From: Streptosporangium pseudovulgare
GTDB lineage: Bacteria; Actinomycetota; Actinomycetes; Streptosporangiales; Streptosporangiaceae
Direction: 5' to 3'
DNA length: 64,000 nt
Assembly: GCF_014648055.1 (NCBI RefSeq)
Contig: NZ_BMQJ01000004.1
Coordinates: 310,001-374,000 of the forward strand
Within the stretch, counting starts at the first letter, position 1. Each line of letters opens with the position of its first letter. A program made the translations under genes and the position numbers. The notes beneath the pieces were generated by a model that made no database searches, was not told the origin of the DNA, and saw only the letters and a list, made by a program, of their open reading frames with translations. Shown here piece by piece: positions 1 through 8,975 of the stretch.

Positions 1-2
1 CC

Positions 3-287
3 CACGCCCCGGCCCCGCTGACCGTCGCGGCCCTGGCGCTCGGTGGGCTGCTGGCCAACTCCTGGCATGGCCTCGCCTACACCGAGATCGCCGTCATGGC
101 GGGCGCGGACCGGGCCGGCACCGCCCTCGGCCTGGTGGGCACCACGATCTTCGCCGCGGCCTTCGTCACCCCGCTGCTCGTGCCCGTCGTCCTCGCCGCC
201 TCCTCCTGGCAGGGGGTGTGGGCGTTCGCGGCGACGGCGCCGCTGCTGGCCGTACCGCTCACCCCGGGGAGGCGGCGTTCGCCGTGA
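3..287 (+). CDS. MFS transporter, C-terminal fragment (runs in from the left edge)
   Basis: Partial gene: the reading frame is open from the first bases of the window and ends at TGA 285-287. The visible 94 residues hold two hydrophobic helices (TIFAAAFVTPLLVPVVLAAS and WAFAATAPLLAVPL) and a short basic tail, and the stretch with LANSWHGLAYTEIA followed by AGADRAGTALGL is typical of the cytoplasmic loop and helices 10-12 of major facilitator permeases. The substrate cannot be told from this piece. It is on the strand opposite to the next gene, which it faces convergently with a 33-bp gap. Confidence 0.6.
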   Translation, partial: HAPAPLTVAALALGGLLANSWHGLAYTEIAVMAGADRAGTALGLVGTTIFAAAFVTPLLVPVVLAASSWQGVWAFAATAPLLAVPLTPGRRRSP

Positions 288-320
288 GGTCCCGGCGGCC
301 TGAGAGGGGCGTGTCCCGTG

Positions 321-1664
321 TCAGGCCTGTTCCTGGCGGGGCATGATCACCTCGCGGATGATGAGCAGGATGGCCGCGACCAGCGGGATGCCCAGCAGCG
401 CCCCCACCACGCCGAGCAGGGCGCCGCCGAGCAGCGCCCCGACGACCGTGGCGAGCGGCGGGACGTCCACCGAGCTCTTCATCACGCTCGGCGCGATCCA
501 GTAGTTCTCGATCTGCTGGTAGACGGTGAAGAAGACGATGCAGACGATGCCGACCGTGGGCGAGACGAAGAACCCGACCAGGGAGGCGATCCCCGCGCCG
601 ATGAAGGCGCCCACCATCGGGATCAGGTCGGTCAGGGCCACGATCAGGGAGAGCCCCAGGGCGTAGGGGACCTTCATGAGGACCAGGAAGAAGAAGGTCG
701 CCACCCCGGCGATGAGGGAGATGATGAGGTTCCCGGCGACGTAGCCGCCGATGCTGGCGATGATCTGGTCGCCGAGCAGGCTCGCCCGGGTACGGCGGGA
801 GCGCGGCACCAGGCGGTAGGCCATCTTCTTCAGGGAGTTGAGGGAGCCCAGGAAGTACAGCGTCAGGACCAGCACGGTCAGCGAGTTGAAGACCGCCCCG
901 ATGAGCACCTGGCCGAAGCCGAGCACGCCGCCGAACATCTGGCTGCCGAAGTCGCCGCTCGTCACGTACTGCTGGAGTCGTTCCAGGATCTGGAAGCGCT
1001 GGTCCAGGTCGCGGATCACGGGGTTGTCCTGCAGCTCCTGCACGTACTGCGGGAGCTTCTCCACGAAGTCGGTGGACTGCGTGGTCAGCGGCGGCACCAC
1101 GGCCAGGCCGAAGGCGCCGAAGACGGCGATGACGCAGAGGAAGACCGCGGTGATCGCCACCATGCGGGGCAGGCCGTGCCGCTGCAGGGCCTCGACCGCC
1201 GGGTTCAGGCCGATGGCGAGGAAGAGCGAGACGACGATCAGGATGATCACCGAGCTGGCGCTCACCACGGCCTGCACCAGCCACCAGGCGGTCAGCACGC
1301 CGAGCGCGGCGGTGAAGCCGAACACGAACGGGTGGTTGCGCATGGACCGGCCCGGCCGCCCGAAGGGCAGGTCGGGAGGGTCCGCGGAGGCGTCGAGCGG
1401 CCGCAGGGGGCCGGCCGAGGTGAGGATCGGCTCGGCGGGCCCGGCCGTGTCGACGGGATCGGCCGCGACCGGGTCGGGGGCCTCGGGGCCGGCCGGGACG
1501 GCCTGAGCCGTCCGGGTGGCGCCGGATGACGGCGCTTCGGTCGCCGCGGCGCCGTCGGGGGTGGGGGAGCGGTGCTCGGACACGGAGGGCACCTGCCCGT
1601 CGTTTGGGCGAATAGTCGGATTCAACGGGTGATGACCGCCACCGGCGGCACTGGGAGCGGTCAT
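321..1664 (-). CDS. AI-2E family transporter (PerM-like permease)
   Basis: A 447-residue membrane protein. After a hydrophilic, Pro/Ala-rich N-terminal part of about 105 residues, the chain shows the family layout: two helices near the start (FGFTAALGVLTAWWLVQAVV and VIILIVVSLFLAIGLNPAVEAL), a large middle domain (residues about 190-250), then five to six helices with the GAFIGAGIASLVGFF and GALLGGALLGVVGALLGIPL signatures of the AI-2E/PerM family. Members export small molecules or ions; the substrate here is unknown. The start chosen is ATG 1664, because it overlaps the TGA of the upstream gene in an ATGA; GTG starts within the hydrophilic head are also possible. Confidence 0.85.
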   Translation of the reverse strand: MTAPSAAGGGHHPLNPTIRPNDGQVPSVSEHRSPTPDGAAATEAPSSGATRTAQAVPAGPEAPDPVAADPVDTAGPAEPILTSAGPLRPLDASADPPDLPFGRPGRSMRNHPFVFGFTAALGVLTAWWLVQAVVSASSVIILIVVSLFLAIGLNPAVEALQRHGLPRMVAITAVFLCVIAVFGAFGLAVVPPLTTQSTDFVEKLPQYVQELQDNPVIRDLDQRFQILERLQQYVTSGDFGSQMFGGVLGFGQVLIGAVFNSLTVLVLTLYFLGSLNSLKKMAYRLVPRSRRTRASLLGDQIIASIGGYVAGNLIISLIAGVATFFFLVLMKVPYALGLSLIVALTDLIPMVGAFIGAGIASLVGFFVSPTVGIVCIVFFTVYQQIENYWIAPSVMKSSVDVPPLATVVGALLGGALLGVVGALLGIPLVAAILLIIREVIMPRQEQA

Positions 1665-2941
1665 GACGCCTTGGCGTACGTGCGGGGGCGCAGGGCGTGA
1701 CTGCGCAGCGCCGCCAGGGCCGCGGACCGGCCCGCAGGGGTCAGCCGCCCGCCGGTCCGCAACCCGAAGGCGGCCAGGCGCCGCGCGAGGTCGGCCAGGA
1801 CGGCGTCCACCTCCCTGGCCCGCCCCTCCCCGCGGCCGACCACCCCGGCGACGCGGTCGCGGTCGGCGGGGGCTCCCTCGGCGAGCAGCATCAGCGCCGC
1901 CTCGCGGGCCGAGGCGCGGAAGGCGTCCTCCCCGGGAGCGGGGGCCAGCAGCGCGGCGGACGCCGTCTCCCACAGCAGGTCGCGGTCGCCGAGCAGGCGC
2001 CGCCCCTCCCGGGTGGTCACCAGCCTCCGGCCCGCGCGGCGCAGCGCGCCCATGCGTCCCTCGGCCAGCTCGCGGGCCGCCTCCAGCTCCCCGTCGCTCC
2101 AGTGGCTCCCCTCGGGTGCCGGGCGGGCCGGGTCGCGGTCCTGGGGCAGCGGGATCCCGCCGGGGCGGCGGCCCAGCTCCAGCAGCCACCGCAGCGCGGC
2201 GAGGAACGTTCCGGCCGGAGCCGGGACCGGGGCGTGCAGGTGCGCCTCGAAGGGCTGGGCGAGCTCACGCCAGGCGGCGCCCCGGCCCAGCACCCAGCGG
2301 TTGAGCCGCTCGCCCCGGACCCGGTGCAGCCAGCTGTCGCCGCCGAGGTCGGCGCGGGGTTCGGTCAGCCAGCGGCGGGTCAGCGCCTCGCGCCCGGCGG
2401 CCGAGTCCGCGGCCGGCTCCCCGCAGACGCGGGCCAGCTCCAGCGCGGCCGAGCAGGCGCCGTGCGCGCCCAGCTCCTCGGGGCCCATGATCGAGCTCCA
2501 CCGCAGCTCGGGGAGGTCGGGCGGGAGCAGGCCGGTGGCGTCCAGGGCGCGCCGGCAGGCGGCCGTCCCGGCCTCCTCGCCGGACCGCTCGTAGGTCCGC
2601 AGGATCCGCGCGGTGACCGGCGAGGAGCAGAGCGCGGCGTAGCGGCCGAGGCCGCCCAGCTCCAGCAGCCTGCCCAGCGCCGCGGCGACCGCCCCGCGGT
2701 CGCCCGCGACCTGCGTCGGCAGCGTGTACCAGAGGAACTCGCACACGGTCAGCTCGGTGAGGGTCTCCAGCGGCTCGCCGCCGGTGAGCCGGTCGATCGC
2801 GTCGCGGGCGTGCCCGGCGTGGCCGGGTTCGGACCGCTCCAGCTCGGCCAGCAGCGCGGCCACGTCCGGCGCGGGCACGCTCCGCAGCCTGCCGTGGCCG
2901 GGCCTGCCCTGGCGATGGAGGTGACGCAGTCGTTCGTGCAC
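1661..2941 (-). CDS. Conserved hypothetical protein, helical, soluble
   Basis: I do not recognise this 426-residue protein. It is soluble, with no signal peptide or membrane helix, and is rich in Ala, Leu, Arg and Glu, so it is probably all-helical. Repeating phrases such as LGGLGRYAALCSSPVTARIL, LRWLLELGR and REAALMLLAEGAP look like stacked helical pairs. The start GTG 2941 follows a purine-rich AGGGTAGG stretch; an ATG at 2977 in the same frame is an alternative with no visible ribosome site. It overlaps the AI-2E permease by 4 bp (ATGA), so the two are likely made together. Confidence 0.6.
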   Translation of the reverse strand: MHERLRHLHRQGRPGHGRLRSVPAPDVAALLAELERSEPGHAGHARDAIDRLTGGEPLETLTELTVCEFLWYTLPTQVAGDRGAVAAALGRLLELGGLGRYAALCSSPVTARILRTYERSGEEAGTAACRRALDATGLLPPDLPELRWSSIMGPEELGAHGACSAALELARVCGEPAADSAAGREALTRRWLTEPRADLGGDSWLHRVRGERLNRWVLGRGAAWRELAQPFEAHLHAPVPAPAGTFLAALRWLLELGRRPGGIPLPQDRDPARPAPEGSHWSDGELEAARELAEGRMGALRRAGRRLVTTREGRRLLGDRDLLWETASAALLAPAPGEDAFRASAREAALMLLAEGAPADRDRVAGVVGRGEGRAREVDAVLADLARRLAAFGLRTGGRLTPAGRSAALAALRSHALRPRTYAKAS

Positions 2942-2987
2942 CGTGCCTACCCTAGGAAATCCGCATCCGAGCACCACATGGGAACGA

Positions 2988-4604
2988 TCAGATCCAGCCC
3001 TTCTTGAAGAGCATCCGCGCGCTCCAGTCCGTGTAGGGAATGATCTCGGCGGTGAGGACGGGGTACAGCCACCAGAAGTTGAGGAGCGCCAGCAGCGTGA
3101 AGGCGCCGACGACCACCCCCCCGACCATACGCCTGCGCGGCGGGGCGTCCGCGCGGCCCAGGACGAGCCCGGCGGCCAGGGTCAGTGCCAGGATCATGAA
3201 CGGCACCATCGGGGCCGTGTAGAACAGGAACATCGTGCGGTTGTCGGCGATCGCCCAGTAGAACCAGGGCAGCCAGCCCGCGAGATAGGCGAGCAGCACG
3301 GCCCCGGCCCGCCAGTCGCGGGTCGAGACGTACCAGGTGAACATGGCGACGAGCGCGGCGAGCCCGCCGTACCAGATGATCGGGGTGCCGACCCCGAGGA
3401 CGGCCTGCGAGCAGTTCTGCACGCCGCAGCCGGTCTTGGGCGACTCGTAGAAGAACGCCACCGGGCGCAGCAGCAGCGGCCAGCTCCACGGTTCGGACTG
3501 GTAGTTGTGCGGGGTGGTCAGGCCGTTGTGGAAGCCGAGGACCTGGAAGTGGTAGGCGAGCCACGACCGGACCGAGTCGAAGACGAAGTAGGCGGGGCCG
3601 TGGGAGGTGGCGCGCTCCCAGTTGCGGCCCCAGCCGCCGGCGGTGGCGAACCAGCCGCTCCACGAGGCGATGTAGGCGACGGCGGGGGCGAGGGCCATGG
3701 CGGTCAGCGCGGTCGGCAGGTCCTTGCTCGCCGCGCCGCCGTACGGCCTGCGCAGGCCGACGGCCTTGCGGGCGCCGGCGTCCCAGACGAGGGACATGAC
3801 GGCGAAGGCGATCAGGAAGAAGATGCCGGACCACTTGACGGCGCAGGCCGCCCCCAGGCAGATGCCGGCCGCGATGCGCCAGGGGCGCCAGCCGAGCCAG
3901 GGGCCGTGCTCGTCGAGCGGGGAGGTCTCGTACCAGGCGGCCAGGCGGGCGCGGGCCCGGTCGCGGTCGGTGACCAGGCAGGCGAAGCCGGCCAGCACCC
4001 AGAACATCAGGAAGATGTCGAGCAGCGCGGTGCGGGACAGCACGAAGTGCAGCCCGTCGACCGCCAGCAGCAGCCCGGCGAGGCAGCCGAGCAGGGTGGA
4101 GCGGGTCATCCGGCGGGCGACGCGGGCCAGGACGAGGATCGACACGGCGCCGGCGAGGGCGGCGGCGAAGCGCCAGCCGAACGGGGTCATGCCGAAGATC
4201 TGCTCGCCCAGCGCGATCATCCACTTGCCCAGCGGCGGGTGGACGACGTAGGAGGCGCACTTGTCGAGCTGGTCGGCCGCGCATCGCTGCCAGATGTCGG
4301 TGTTGCCCTGGATCAGCAGCGCGTTGGCGTTGTCCAGCGGGGTGTGCTCGGTGCCGAAGTTCAGTAGCGCGAAGCCGTCCTTGGCGTAGTACGTCTCGTC
4401 GAACATGACCGCCTTCGGGCGGTCCAGGTCGACGAAGCGCAGGATCGCACCGAACGCCGCCACCAGCGCCGGGCCCAGCCATCCCCACAGGACGCTCCCG
4501 GGCATCGGCGGGACCAGGCGGTCACGCACGGAGCGTGCCGATTCGCGGGTCGGCGAGGGGTCGGGCTGCTCGAACCCCTTGTTGGTGAAATCGGTCACGG
4601 CCAC
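2988..4604 (-). CDS. pmt: Polyprenol-phosphate-mannose protein mannosyltransferase (Pmt)
   Basis: A 538-residue GT39 enzyme that moves mannose from polyprenyl-phosphate-mannose to secreted proteins at the outer membrane face. The first large loop carries the catalytic acidic pair in VMFDETYYAKDGFALL, just after the first helix (GPALVAAFGAILRFVDL). A second loop has VHPPLGKWMIALGEQIFG, a hallmark of the family, and at least ten helices follow. The C-terminus has WWLYPVLTAEIIPYTDWSARM. Start: GTG 4604 or 4598, since the codons before them are low-complexity and lie in intergenic-looking DNA. Position next to rsmI matches Rv1002c-Rv1003 of M. tuberculosis. Confidence 0.9.
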   Translation of the reverse strand: MAVTDFTNKGFEQPDPSPTRESARSVRDRLVPPMPGSVLWGWLGPALVAAFGAILRFVDLDRPKAVMFDETYYAKDGFALLNFGTEHTPLDNANALLIQGNTDIWQRCAADQLDKCASYVVHPPLGKWMIALGEQIFGMTPFGWRFAAALAGAVSILVLARVARRMTRSTLLGCLAGLLLAVDGLHFVLSRTALLDIFLMFWVLAGFACLVTDRDRARARLAAWYETSPLDEHGPWLGWRPWRIAAGICLGAACAVKWSGIFFLIAFAVMSLVWDAGARKAVGLRRPYGGAASKDLPTALTAMALAPAVAYIASWSGWFATAGGWGRNWERATSHGPAYFVFDSVRSWLAYHFQVLGFHNGLTTPHNYQSEPWSWPLLLRPVAFFYESPKTGCGVQNCSQAVLGVGTPIIWYGGLAALVAMFTWYVSTRDWRAGAVLLAYLAGWLPWFYWAIADNRTMFLFYTAPMVPFMILALTLAAGLVLGRADAPPRRRMVGGVVVGAFTLLALLNFWWLYPVLTAEIIPYTDWSARMLFKKGWI

Positions 4605-4918
4605 CCGGCCATCGTACGGGCCACCCCGCCCGGCCACCCAGGGAAACCCCGGCCGCATGCCCAATTGAGGGTGATATTCCCGGGTGATCCGGGTTGGGCG
4701 CCGAGTGGGGCGGTCCTCCGGCGGGACCCGCCCCGTGGCGGCGCCGGTGAACGGGTACGGTCTCCCGGCCGGTCCCCGGGAGGAGACCGTTTCCATGGGG
4801 GTGAACCCGAACGACCTCGAGGCTCCGGCCGGTCCCCGGGCGGGCCGCCCCCGCGCGCCGGTGAACGGGGGCCGATCCCCGGGCGGGGGCCCGCCCCAGG
4901 ATGCGCGAGGATGGGAGC
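4605..4918. repeat. Intergenic region between pmt and rsmI with imperfect 54-60 bp repeats
   Basis: This 314-bp divergent spacer must hold the promoters of pmt (leftward) and rsmI (rightward). From about 4746 it contains three imperfect repeats, each opening with GGTGAAC (4746, 4800, 4860) and continuing into CCGGCCGGTCCCCGGG-like sequence; a similar GGTGAAC motif followed by a CCCCCGGGGG run recurs after rsmI near 5801. The GC-rich palindromic CCCCGGG cores could form hairpins. I see no convincing coding region in it. Confidence 0.5.
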
Positions 4919-5755
4919 GTGACGGACAACGGCAGGCTGGTGCTGGCGGGAGCCCCGATCGGGCAGGCGGGCGACGCCTCCCCGAGGTTGCGCGACGCCC
5001 TGGAGAGCGCCGACGTGGTCGCGGCCGAGGACACCCGGCGCCTGCGCCGGCTGGCCGCCGAGCTGGGCGCCGAGATCGGCGGGCGCGTCGTCTCCTACTA
5101 CGACGCCAACGAGTCCGGCCGGGCCGCCGAGCTCCTCGCCGCGCTCCAGGAGGGCCGGACCGTCCTGGTGATCACCGACGCCGGCATGCCCGGCGTCTCC
5201 GACCCCGGCTACCGCCTGACCAGCCTGGCCGTGGAGGCCGGGATCACGGTCACCTCGCTGCCCGGCCCCTCGGCGGTCACCACCGCCCTGGCCGTGTCCG
5301 GCCTGCCCAGCGACCGCTTCTGCTTCGAGGGCTTCCCGCCGCGCAAGCCCGGCGAACGCGCCCGCAGGCTCGCCGCCCTGGCCGCCGAGGAGCGCACGAT
5401 GGTGTTCTTCGAGGCGCCGCACCGGCTGGCCGCCGCGCTGGAGGCGATGGCCGGGGCGTTCGGGCCGGACCGGCCCGCCGCCGTCTGCCGCGAGCTCACC
5501 AAGACCTACGAGGAGGTACGGCGGGGCGGCCTCGGCGAGCTGGCCGAATGGGCGGCCGGCGGGGTCAGGGGCGAGATCACCGTGGTCGTCGCCGGACGCG
5601 TCCACGACGCCGCGCCCCCGTCGATCGAGGAACTGGTCGAGGAGGTGGCCCGCCGGGAGGAGGCGGGCACGTCGAGGAAGCAGGCGATCGTCGACGTCGC
5701 CAAGGGCGCGGGCGTGCCCAAGCGGGTCCTGTACGACGCCGTCCACCAGGTGTGA
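4919..5755 (+). CDS. rsmI: 16S rRNA (cytidine(1402)-2'-O)-methyltransferase RsmI
   Basis: A 278-residue SAM-dependent tetrapyrrole-methylase-fold enzyme that 2'-O-methylates C1402 in the ribosomal P site. Visible motifs are LVLAGAPIGQAGDASPRL at the N-terminus, the AAEDTRRLRRL block, SYYDANE, the SAM-loop phrase VITDAGMPGVSDPGY, LPGPSAVTTALAVSGLP, and MVFFEAPHRLAAAL. The C-terminal helical domain ends in KQAIVDVAKGAGVPKRVLYDAV. GTG 4919 is preferred, with GAGGATGGGAG just upstream; an in-frame ATG at 4901 is the alternative. Confidence 0.95.
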   Translation: MTDNGRLVLAGAPIGQAGDASPRLRDALESADVVAAEDTRRLRRLAAELGAEIGGRVVSYYDANESGRAAELLAALQEGRTVLVITDAGMPGVSDPGYRLTSLAVEAGITVTSLPGPSAVTTALAVSGLPSDRFCFEGFPPRKPGERARRLAALAAEERTMVFFEAPHRLAAALEAMAGAFGPDRPAAVCRELTKTYEEVRRGGLGELAEWAAGGVRGEITVVVAGRVHDAAPPSIEELVEEVARREEAGTSRKQAIVDVAKGAGVPKRVLYDAVHQV

Positions 5756-5821
5756 CCCGTTCGATCCGGAGGCCGCCGCGGGACCCGGCGCGCGGGTCCC
5801 GGTGAACGGCCCCCGGGGGCC

Positions 5822-7402
5822 TCAGCGCCGGGTGCGTCCCGGGCGCCGCGCGGCCGTCGCGGACGCCGGACGCGCGCCGGGCCGGGCGCCCGCGAGCCGC
5901 GGCGCGACCCCCCGGAGCCACGGCACCCCGTGCCGCAGCGAGATCGCGGCGGCCAGGCAGGCCAGCGGCACCGCGGGCAGCACGTAGCGGTAGTCGAACT
6001 CCGCGGTGGCCGCCGGGGCCAGGAGGAGGCCGAAGGAGGCCAGCCACGGCAGCAGCACCGGGCCGCCCAGCCTGCGCCAGCGCACCGCCACCCCGGCCAG
6101 GCCGATCAGCAGCAGCACGCCGAGCACCAGGCCGGGCAGCCGCACGATTCGCTGGTAGCCCTGCATGAACGCGGCCCACGGGTCGTTCACCCGGGTGCCG
6201 ACCACCTTCGCCCGGCCGTCGATCGGCGCGGTCCGCAGGCCCGGGTCGTAGAGCTGGGCGTCGCCGTCGGTGGTGCCCTTGTACGAGGACCAGGAGGGCA
6301 GGACCTTGTCCTCGAAGGGGAACTCGTACTGCAGGTAGGTCTTGTAGTCGGGGAAGCGCGGCCGGCCCCAGTGGAAGGCCCGGACGAAGTCGAGGCCGAC
6401 CCGGGCGAGGTAGTCGCCCGGCTGGGACAGGATGGCCCGCTTGGCGAAGTCCCCGGCGACCCGGTTCATCTCGGGGGTGAAGGTGGTGCCGGAGCCGAAG
6501 GCGTGGAAGCGCTGGCCGTCGCCGTTGGCCCACCACAGGTAGTTCTGGCCGGAGAAGTGGCGCTGGCTCGGCGGCGCGGTGATGCACAGCAGCGCCAGCT
6601 CCAGCTCCTCACGCGGGTCGACGCCCATCTTCTTGCAGTCGGAGAACAGGGCCGTGCGCATGTAGAGGATCGCGCCGTCGCTGTTGGTCATCGCGAAGTT
6701 GCCGTGCGCGGAGGCGAACCACGCCATGTACGCCGTCACCGGGATCGCGCAGGCCGTCACCATGGCGGCGACCGGCCGCCAGCCGGTCCGCTTGACCAGG
6801 AGGTAGACCACCACCAGCGCGAGGATCGGCAGGCCGATCGACCGGGTGAGCGCGGTCAGGGCGAGCAGCAGGCCGACGACGGCGCCCAGCCGCCACGACA
6901 TCTTCCGGTGCCACAGCACCAGCGTCACGACGCCGACGACCAGCAGCATGAACATGGTGTCGGACATGACCAGGTGTTCGAGCTGGATCTGGTAGGCGTC
7001 GAACAGCACCGGCGCCGTCGCCAGCGTCGCCCCCCAGGCGGGCAGCCCGAACTTCCGGCGCAGCAGCGCGTACATCAGGACGGCGACGGCCAGGCCCATG
7101 AGGTGCTGGGTGAAGACGACCAGTCCGAAACTGTGAAATGGTCTGAGCAGAAGCAGCCAGAAGGAGTAACCGTTCGGCCGCAGGGCACTGGGCCGTTCGG
7201 GGTTCACCGCCCCGGAGACGTAGTCGTAGGAGTCGTTGAACCACAGCGCCGGGCCGTAGCCGATCATGGTGACCAGCCGCAGCGCGAACGCCGCCGCCAG
7301 GGCGGCGAGGAAGACACGGTGACGGCGGACGAACGCCAGGAGACGCGCTCTCCAGCCCGCTGGAGGCTCGTCCAGGCATGGTCGTTCGGCCACGGTAACC
7401 AT
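5822..7402 (-). CDS. GT39/ArnT-like membrane glycosyltransferase
   Basis: A 526-residue polytopic protein with about ten helices and the layout of phospholipid-carrier-dependent glycosyltransferases. The first external loop carries an acidic motif (FNDSYDYVSGAVNPERPSAL), the place where GT-C enzymes keep the catalytic aspartate. A large extracellular loop (about residues 250-400) includes ALLCITAPPSQRHFSGQNYLW and WSSYKGTTDGDAQLYDPGL. The end is Arg/Ala-rich (ARLAGARPGARPASATAARR). Acceptor and donor are unknown. It is divergent, 100 bp away, from the GT2 gene at 7503, which could make the lipid-linked sugar it uses (inference). Confidence 0.75.
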   Translation of the reverse strand: MVTVAERPCLDEPPAGWRARLLAFVRRHRVFLAALAAAFALRLVTMIGYGPALWFNDSYDYVSGAVNPERPSALRPNGYSFWLLLLRPFHSFGLVVFTQHLMGLAVAVLMYALLRRKFGLPAWGATLATAPVLFDAYQIQLEHLVMSDTMFMLLVVGVVTLVLWHRKMSWRLGAVVGLLLALTALTRSIGLPILALVVVYLLVKRTGWRPVAAMVTACAIPVTAYMAWFASAHGNFAMTNSDGAILYMRTALFSDCKKMGVDPREELELALLCITAPPSQRHFSGQNYLWWANGDGQRFHAFGSGTTFTPEMNRVAGDFAKRAILSQPGDYLARVGLDFVRAFHWGRPRFPDYKTYLQYEFPFEDKVLPSWSSYKGTTDGDAQLYDPGLRTAPIDGRAKVVGTRVNDPWAAFMQGYQRIVRLPGLVLGVLLLIGLAGVAVRWRRLGGPVLLPWLASFGLLLAPAATAEFDYRYVLPAVPLACLAAAISLRHGVPWLRGVAPRLAGARPGARPASATAARRPGRTRR

Positions 7403-7502
7403 GCCTTACAGGATGCCAGTCCTTTCACGGAGTTGCCCCGCGCACGAGGCGGCACAGGGCATCATGATGAGATTGGCTTGTGCCGGATCGAAGGGTTGAG
7501 AC

Positions 7503-8765
7503 GTGGAACTGACCGTGGTCATGCCATGCCTGAACGAGGCGGAGACCGTGGAGACCTGCGTACGCAAGGCGCTGGCCTGCATGCGGGACCACGGGATCGA
7601 CGGTGAGGTGCTGATCGCCGACAACGGCAGCACCGACGGCTCGCAGCAGCTGGCGCGCGACGCCGGCGCCCGGGTCGTGCACGTGGACGCCAAGGGGTAC
7701 GGCAACGCGCTCATGGGCGGCATCCGCGCGGCGCGCGGCAAGTACGTCATCATGGGCGACGCCGACGACTCCTACGACTTCACCTCGCTGCTGCCGTTCG
7801 TCGAGCAGCTGCGCGACGGCGCCGACCTGGTGATGGGCAACCGGTTCAAGGGAGGCATCGCGCCGGGGGCCATGCCCCCGCTGCACCGCTACCTCGGCAA
7901 CCCGGTGCTGTCCTTCATCGGCCGCCTGTTCTTCCCCAGCGCCATCGGCGACTTCCACTGCGGCCTGCGGGGCTTCCGCCGCGACTCCATCCTGCGGCTC
8001 GGCCTGCAGACCGGAGGCATGGAGTTCGCCAGCGAGATGGTGGTGCGCTCGACCCTCTCCGGCCTCGACGTGCGCGAGGTGCCCACCACGCTCTCGCCGG
8101 ACGGCCGCTCCCGCCCGCCGCACCTGCGCTCCTGGCGTGACGGCTGGCGCCACCTGCGCTTCCTGCTGCTGTACAGCCCCCGCTGGCTGTTCCTGATCCC
8201 GGGCATGATCCTGATGACCCTGGGCCTGGTGGCGGGCACCGCGCTGACCTTCGGCCCGGTCTACATCGGCAAGCTCGCCTTCGACGTCGACACCCTGGTC
8301 GGGGCGTCGGCCGCGATGGTGATCGGCTTCCAGGCCACGCTGTTCGCGGTGTTCACCAAGGTGTACGCGGCCGAGGAGGGCTTCCTGCCGGAGGACCGGC
8401 GGGTGCGCAAGCTCGTCGACGTGGTCACCCTGGAGAAGGGCCTGGTCGTGGGCGGCCTGCTGGCCCTGGCCGGCCTCGGCGGCCTGGCCGCCTCGCTGGT
8501 CCACTGGCAGACCCGCAGCTTCGGCACGCTGATCCCGTCGGAGTCGCTGCGCCTGGTCGTGCCCTCGGCCACCGCGCTGATCATGAGCTTCCAGACCATC
8601 TTCGCGGCCCTGTTCGTCAGCATCCTGGGCATCCGCCGTACCAAGGAGACGCCCATCGACGTGGCGGCCTCCGCCGCGGAGGAGGCGGCCGAGGCCGTCA
8701 GCCGGGAGGATGGCCGAGCCGCGAACCGGGACGAACCGGCCGGCAGCCGGGGCGGCGCCGCCTGA
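7503..8765 (+). CDS. GT2 polyprenyl-phosphate sugar synthase-like protein
   Basis: A 420-residue membrane-anchored family 2 glycosyltransferase of the DPM1/DPG synthase type. The GT-A domain opens with LTVVMPCLNEAETVETC, has the ADNGSTDGS and MGDADDSYDF (DXD-type) motifs, and ends near residue 230. It is followed by four hydrophobic helices (WLFLIPGMILMTLGLVAGTA; SAAMVIGFQATLFAVFT; GLLALAGLGGLAASL; SATALIMSFQTIFAALFV). Such enzymes load a nucleotide sugar onto polyprenyl phosphate. The GTG start follows a short spacer shared with the divergent GT39-like gene. The stop codon lies in the first copy of a 17-bp tandem array. Confidence 0.85.
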   Translation: MELTVVMPCLNEAETVETCVRKALACMRDHGIDGEVLIADNGSTDGSQQLARDAGARVVHVDAKGYGNALMGGIRAARGKYVIMGDADDSYDFTSLLPFVEQLRDGADLVMGNRFKGGIAPGAMPPLHRYLGNPVLSFIGRLFFPSAIGDFHCGLRGFRRDSILRLGLQTGGMEFASEMVVRSTLSGLDVREVPTTLSPDGRSRPPHLRSWRDGWRHLRFLLLYSPRWLFLIPGMILMTLGLVAGTALTFGPVYIGKLAFDVDTLVGASAAMVIGFQATLFAVFTKVYAAEEGFLPEDRRVRKLVDVVTLEKGLVVGGLLALAGLGGLAASLVHWQTRSFGTLIPSESLRLVVPSATALIMSFQTIFAALFVSILGIRRTKETPIDVAASAAEEAAEAVSREDGRAANRDEPAGSRGGAA

Positions 8766-8846
8766 TCCCCGCGTAGCCCTGATCCCCGTGCAGCGCTGAT
8801 CCCCGCGCGGCGCTGATCCCCGCGTAGTGCTGATCCCCGTGCGGCG
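8762..8846. repeat. Five 17-bp tandem repeats over the GT2 stop codon
   Basis: Five back-to-back units of 17 bp, each starting CTGATCCCCG: 8762-8778, 8779-8795, 8796-8812, 8813-8829, 8830-8846. They differ by one to four bases, mainly in the last seven positions. The TGA at 8763-8765 that ends the GT2 gene lies in copy 1. The 210-bp gap to metG otherwise holds only GC-rich sequence with small CCGGTACGG direct repeats (8877, 8893) and presumably the metG promoter. Confidence 0.85.
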
Positions 8847-8975
8847 CGTCCGGACCGCACCGGGCCGCGCCGGGTTCCGGTACGGGCGGACTCCGGTACG
8901 GCGGTGCGGCCCGCGGGGCGGCGCCTCCCGATTCCGGGCGGCGAAGCCCGGGTGGCGTCCCTTAGGCTTGGGCAC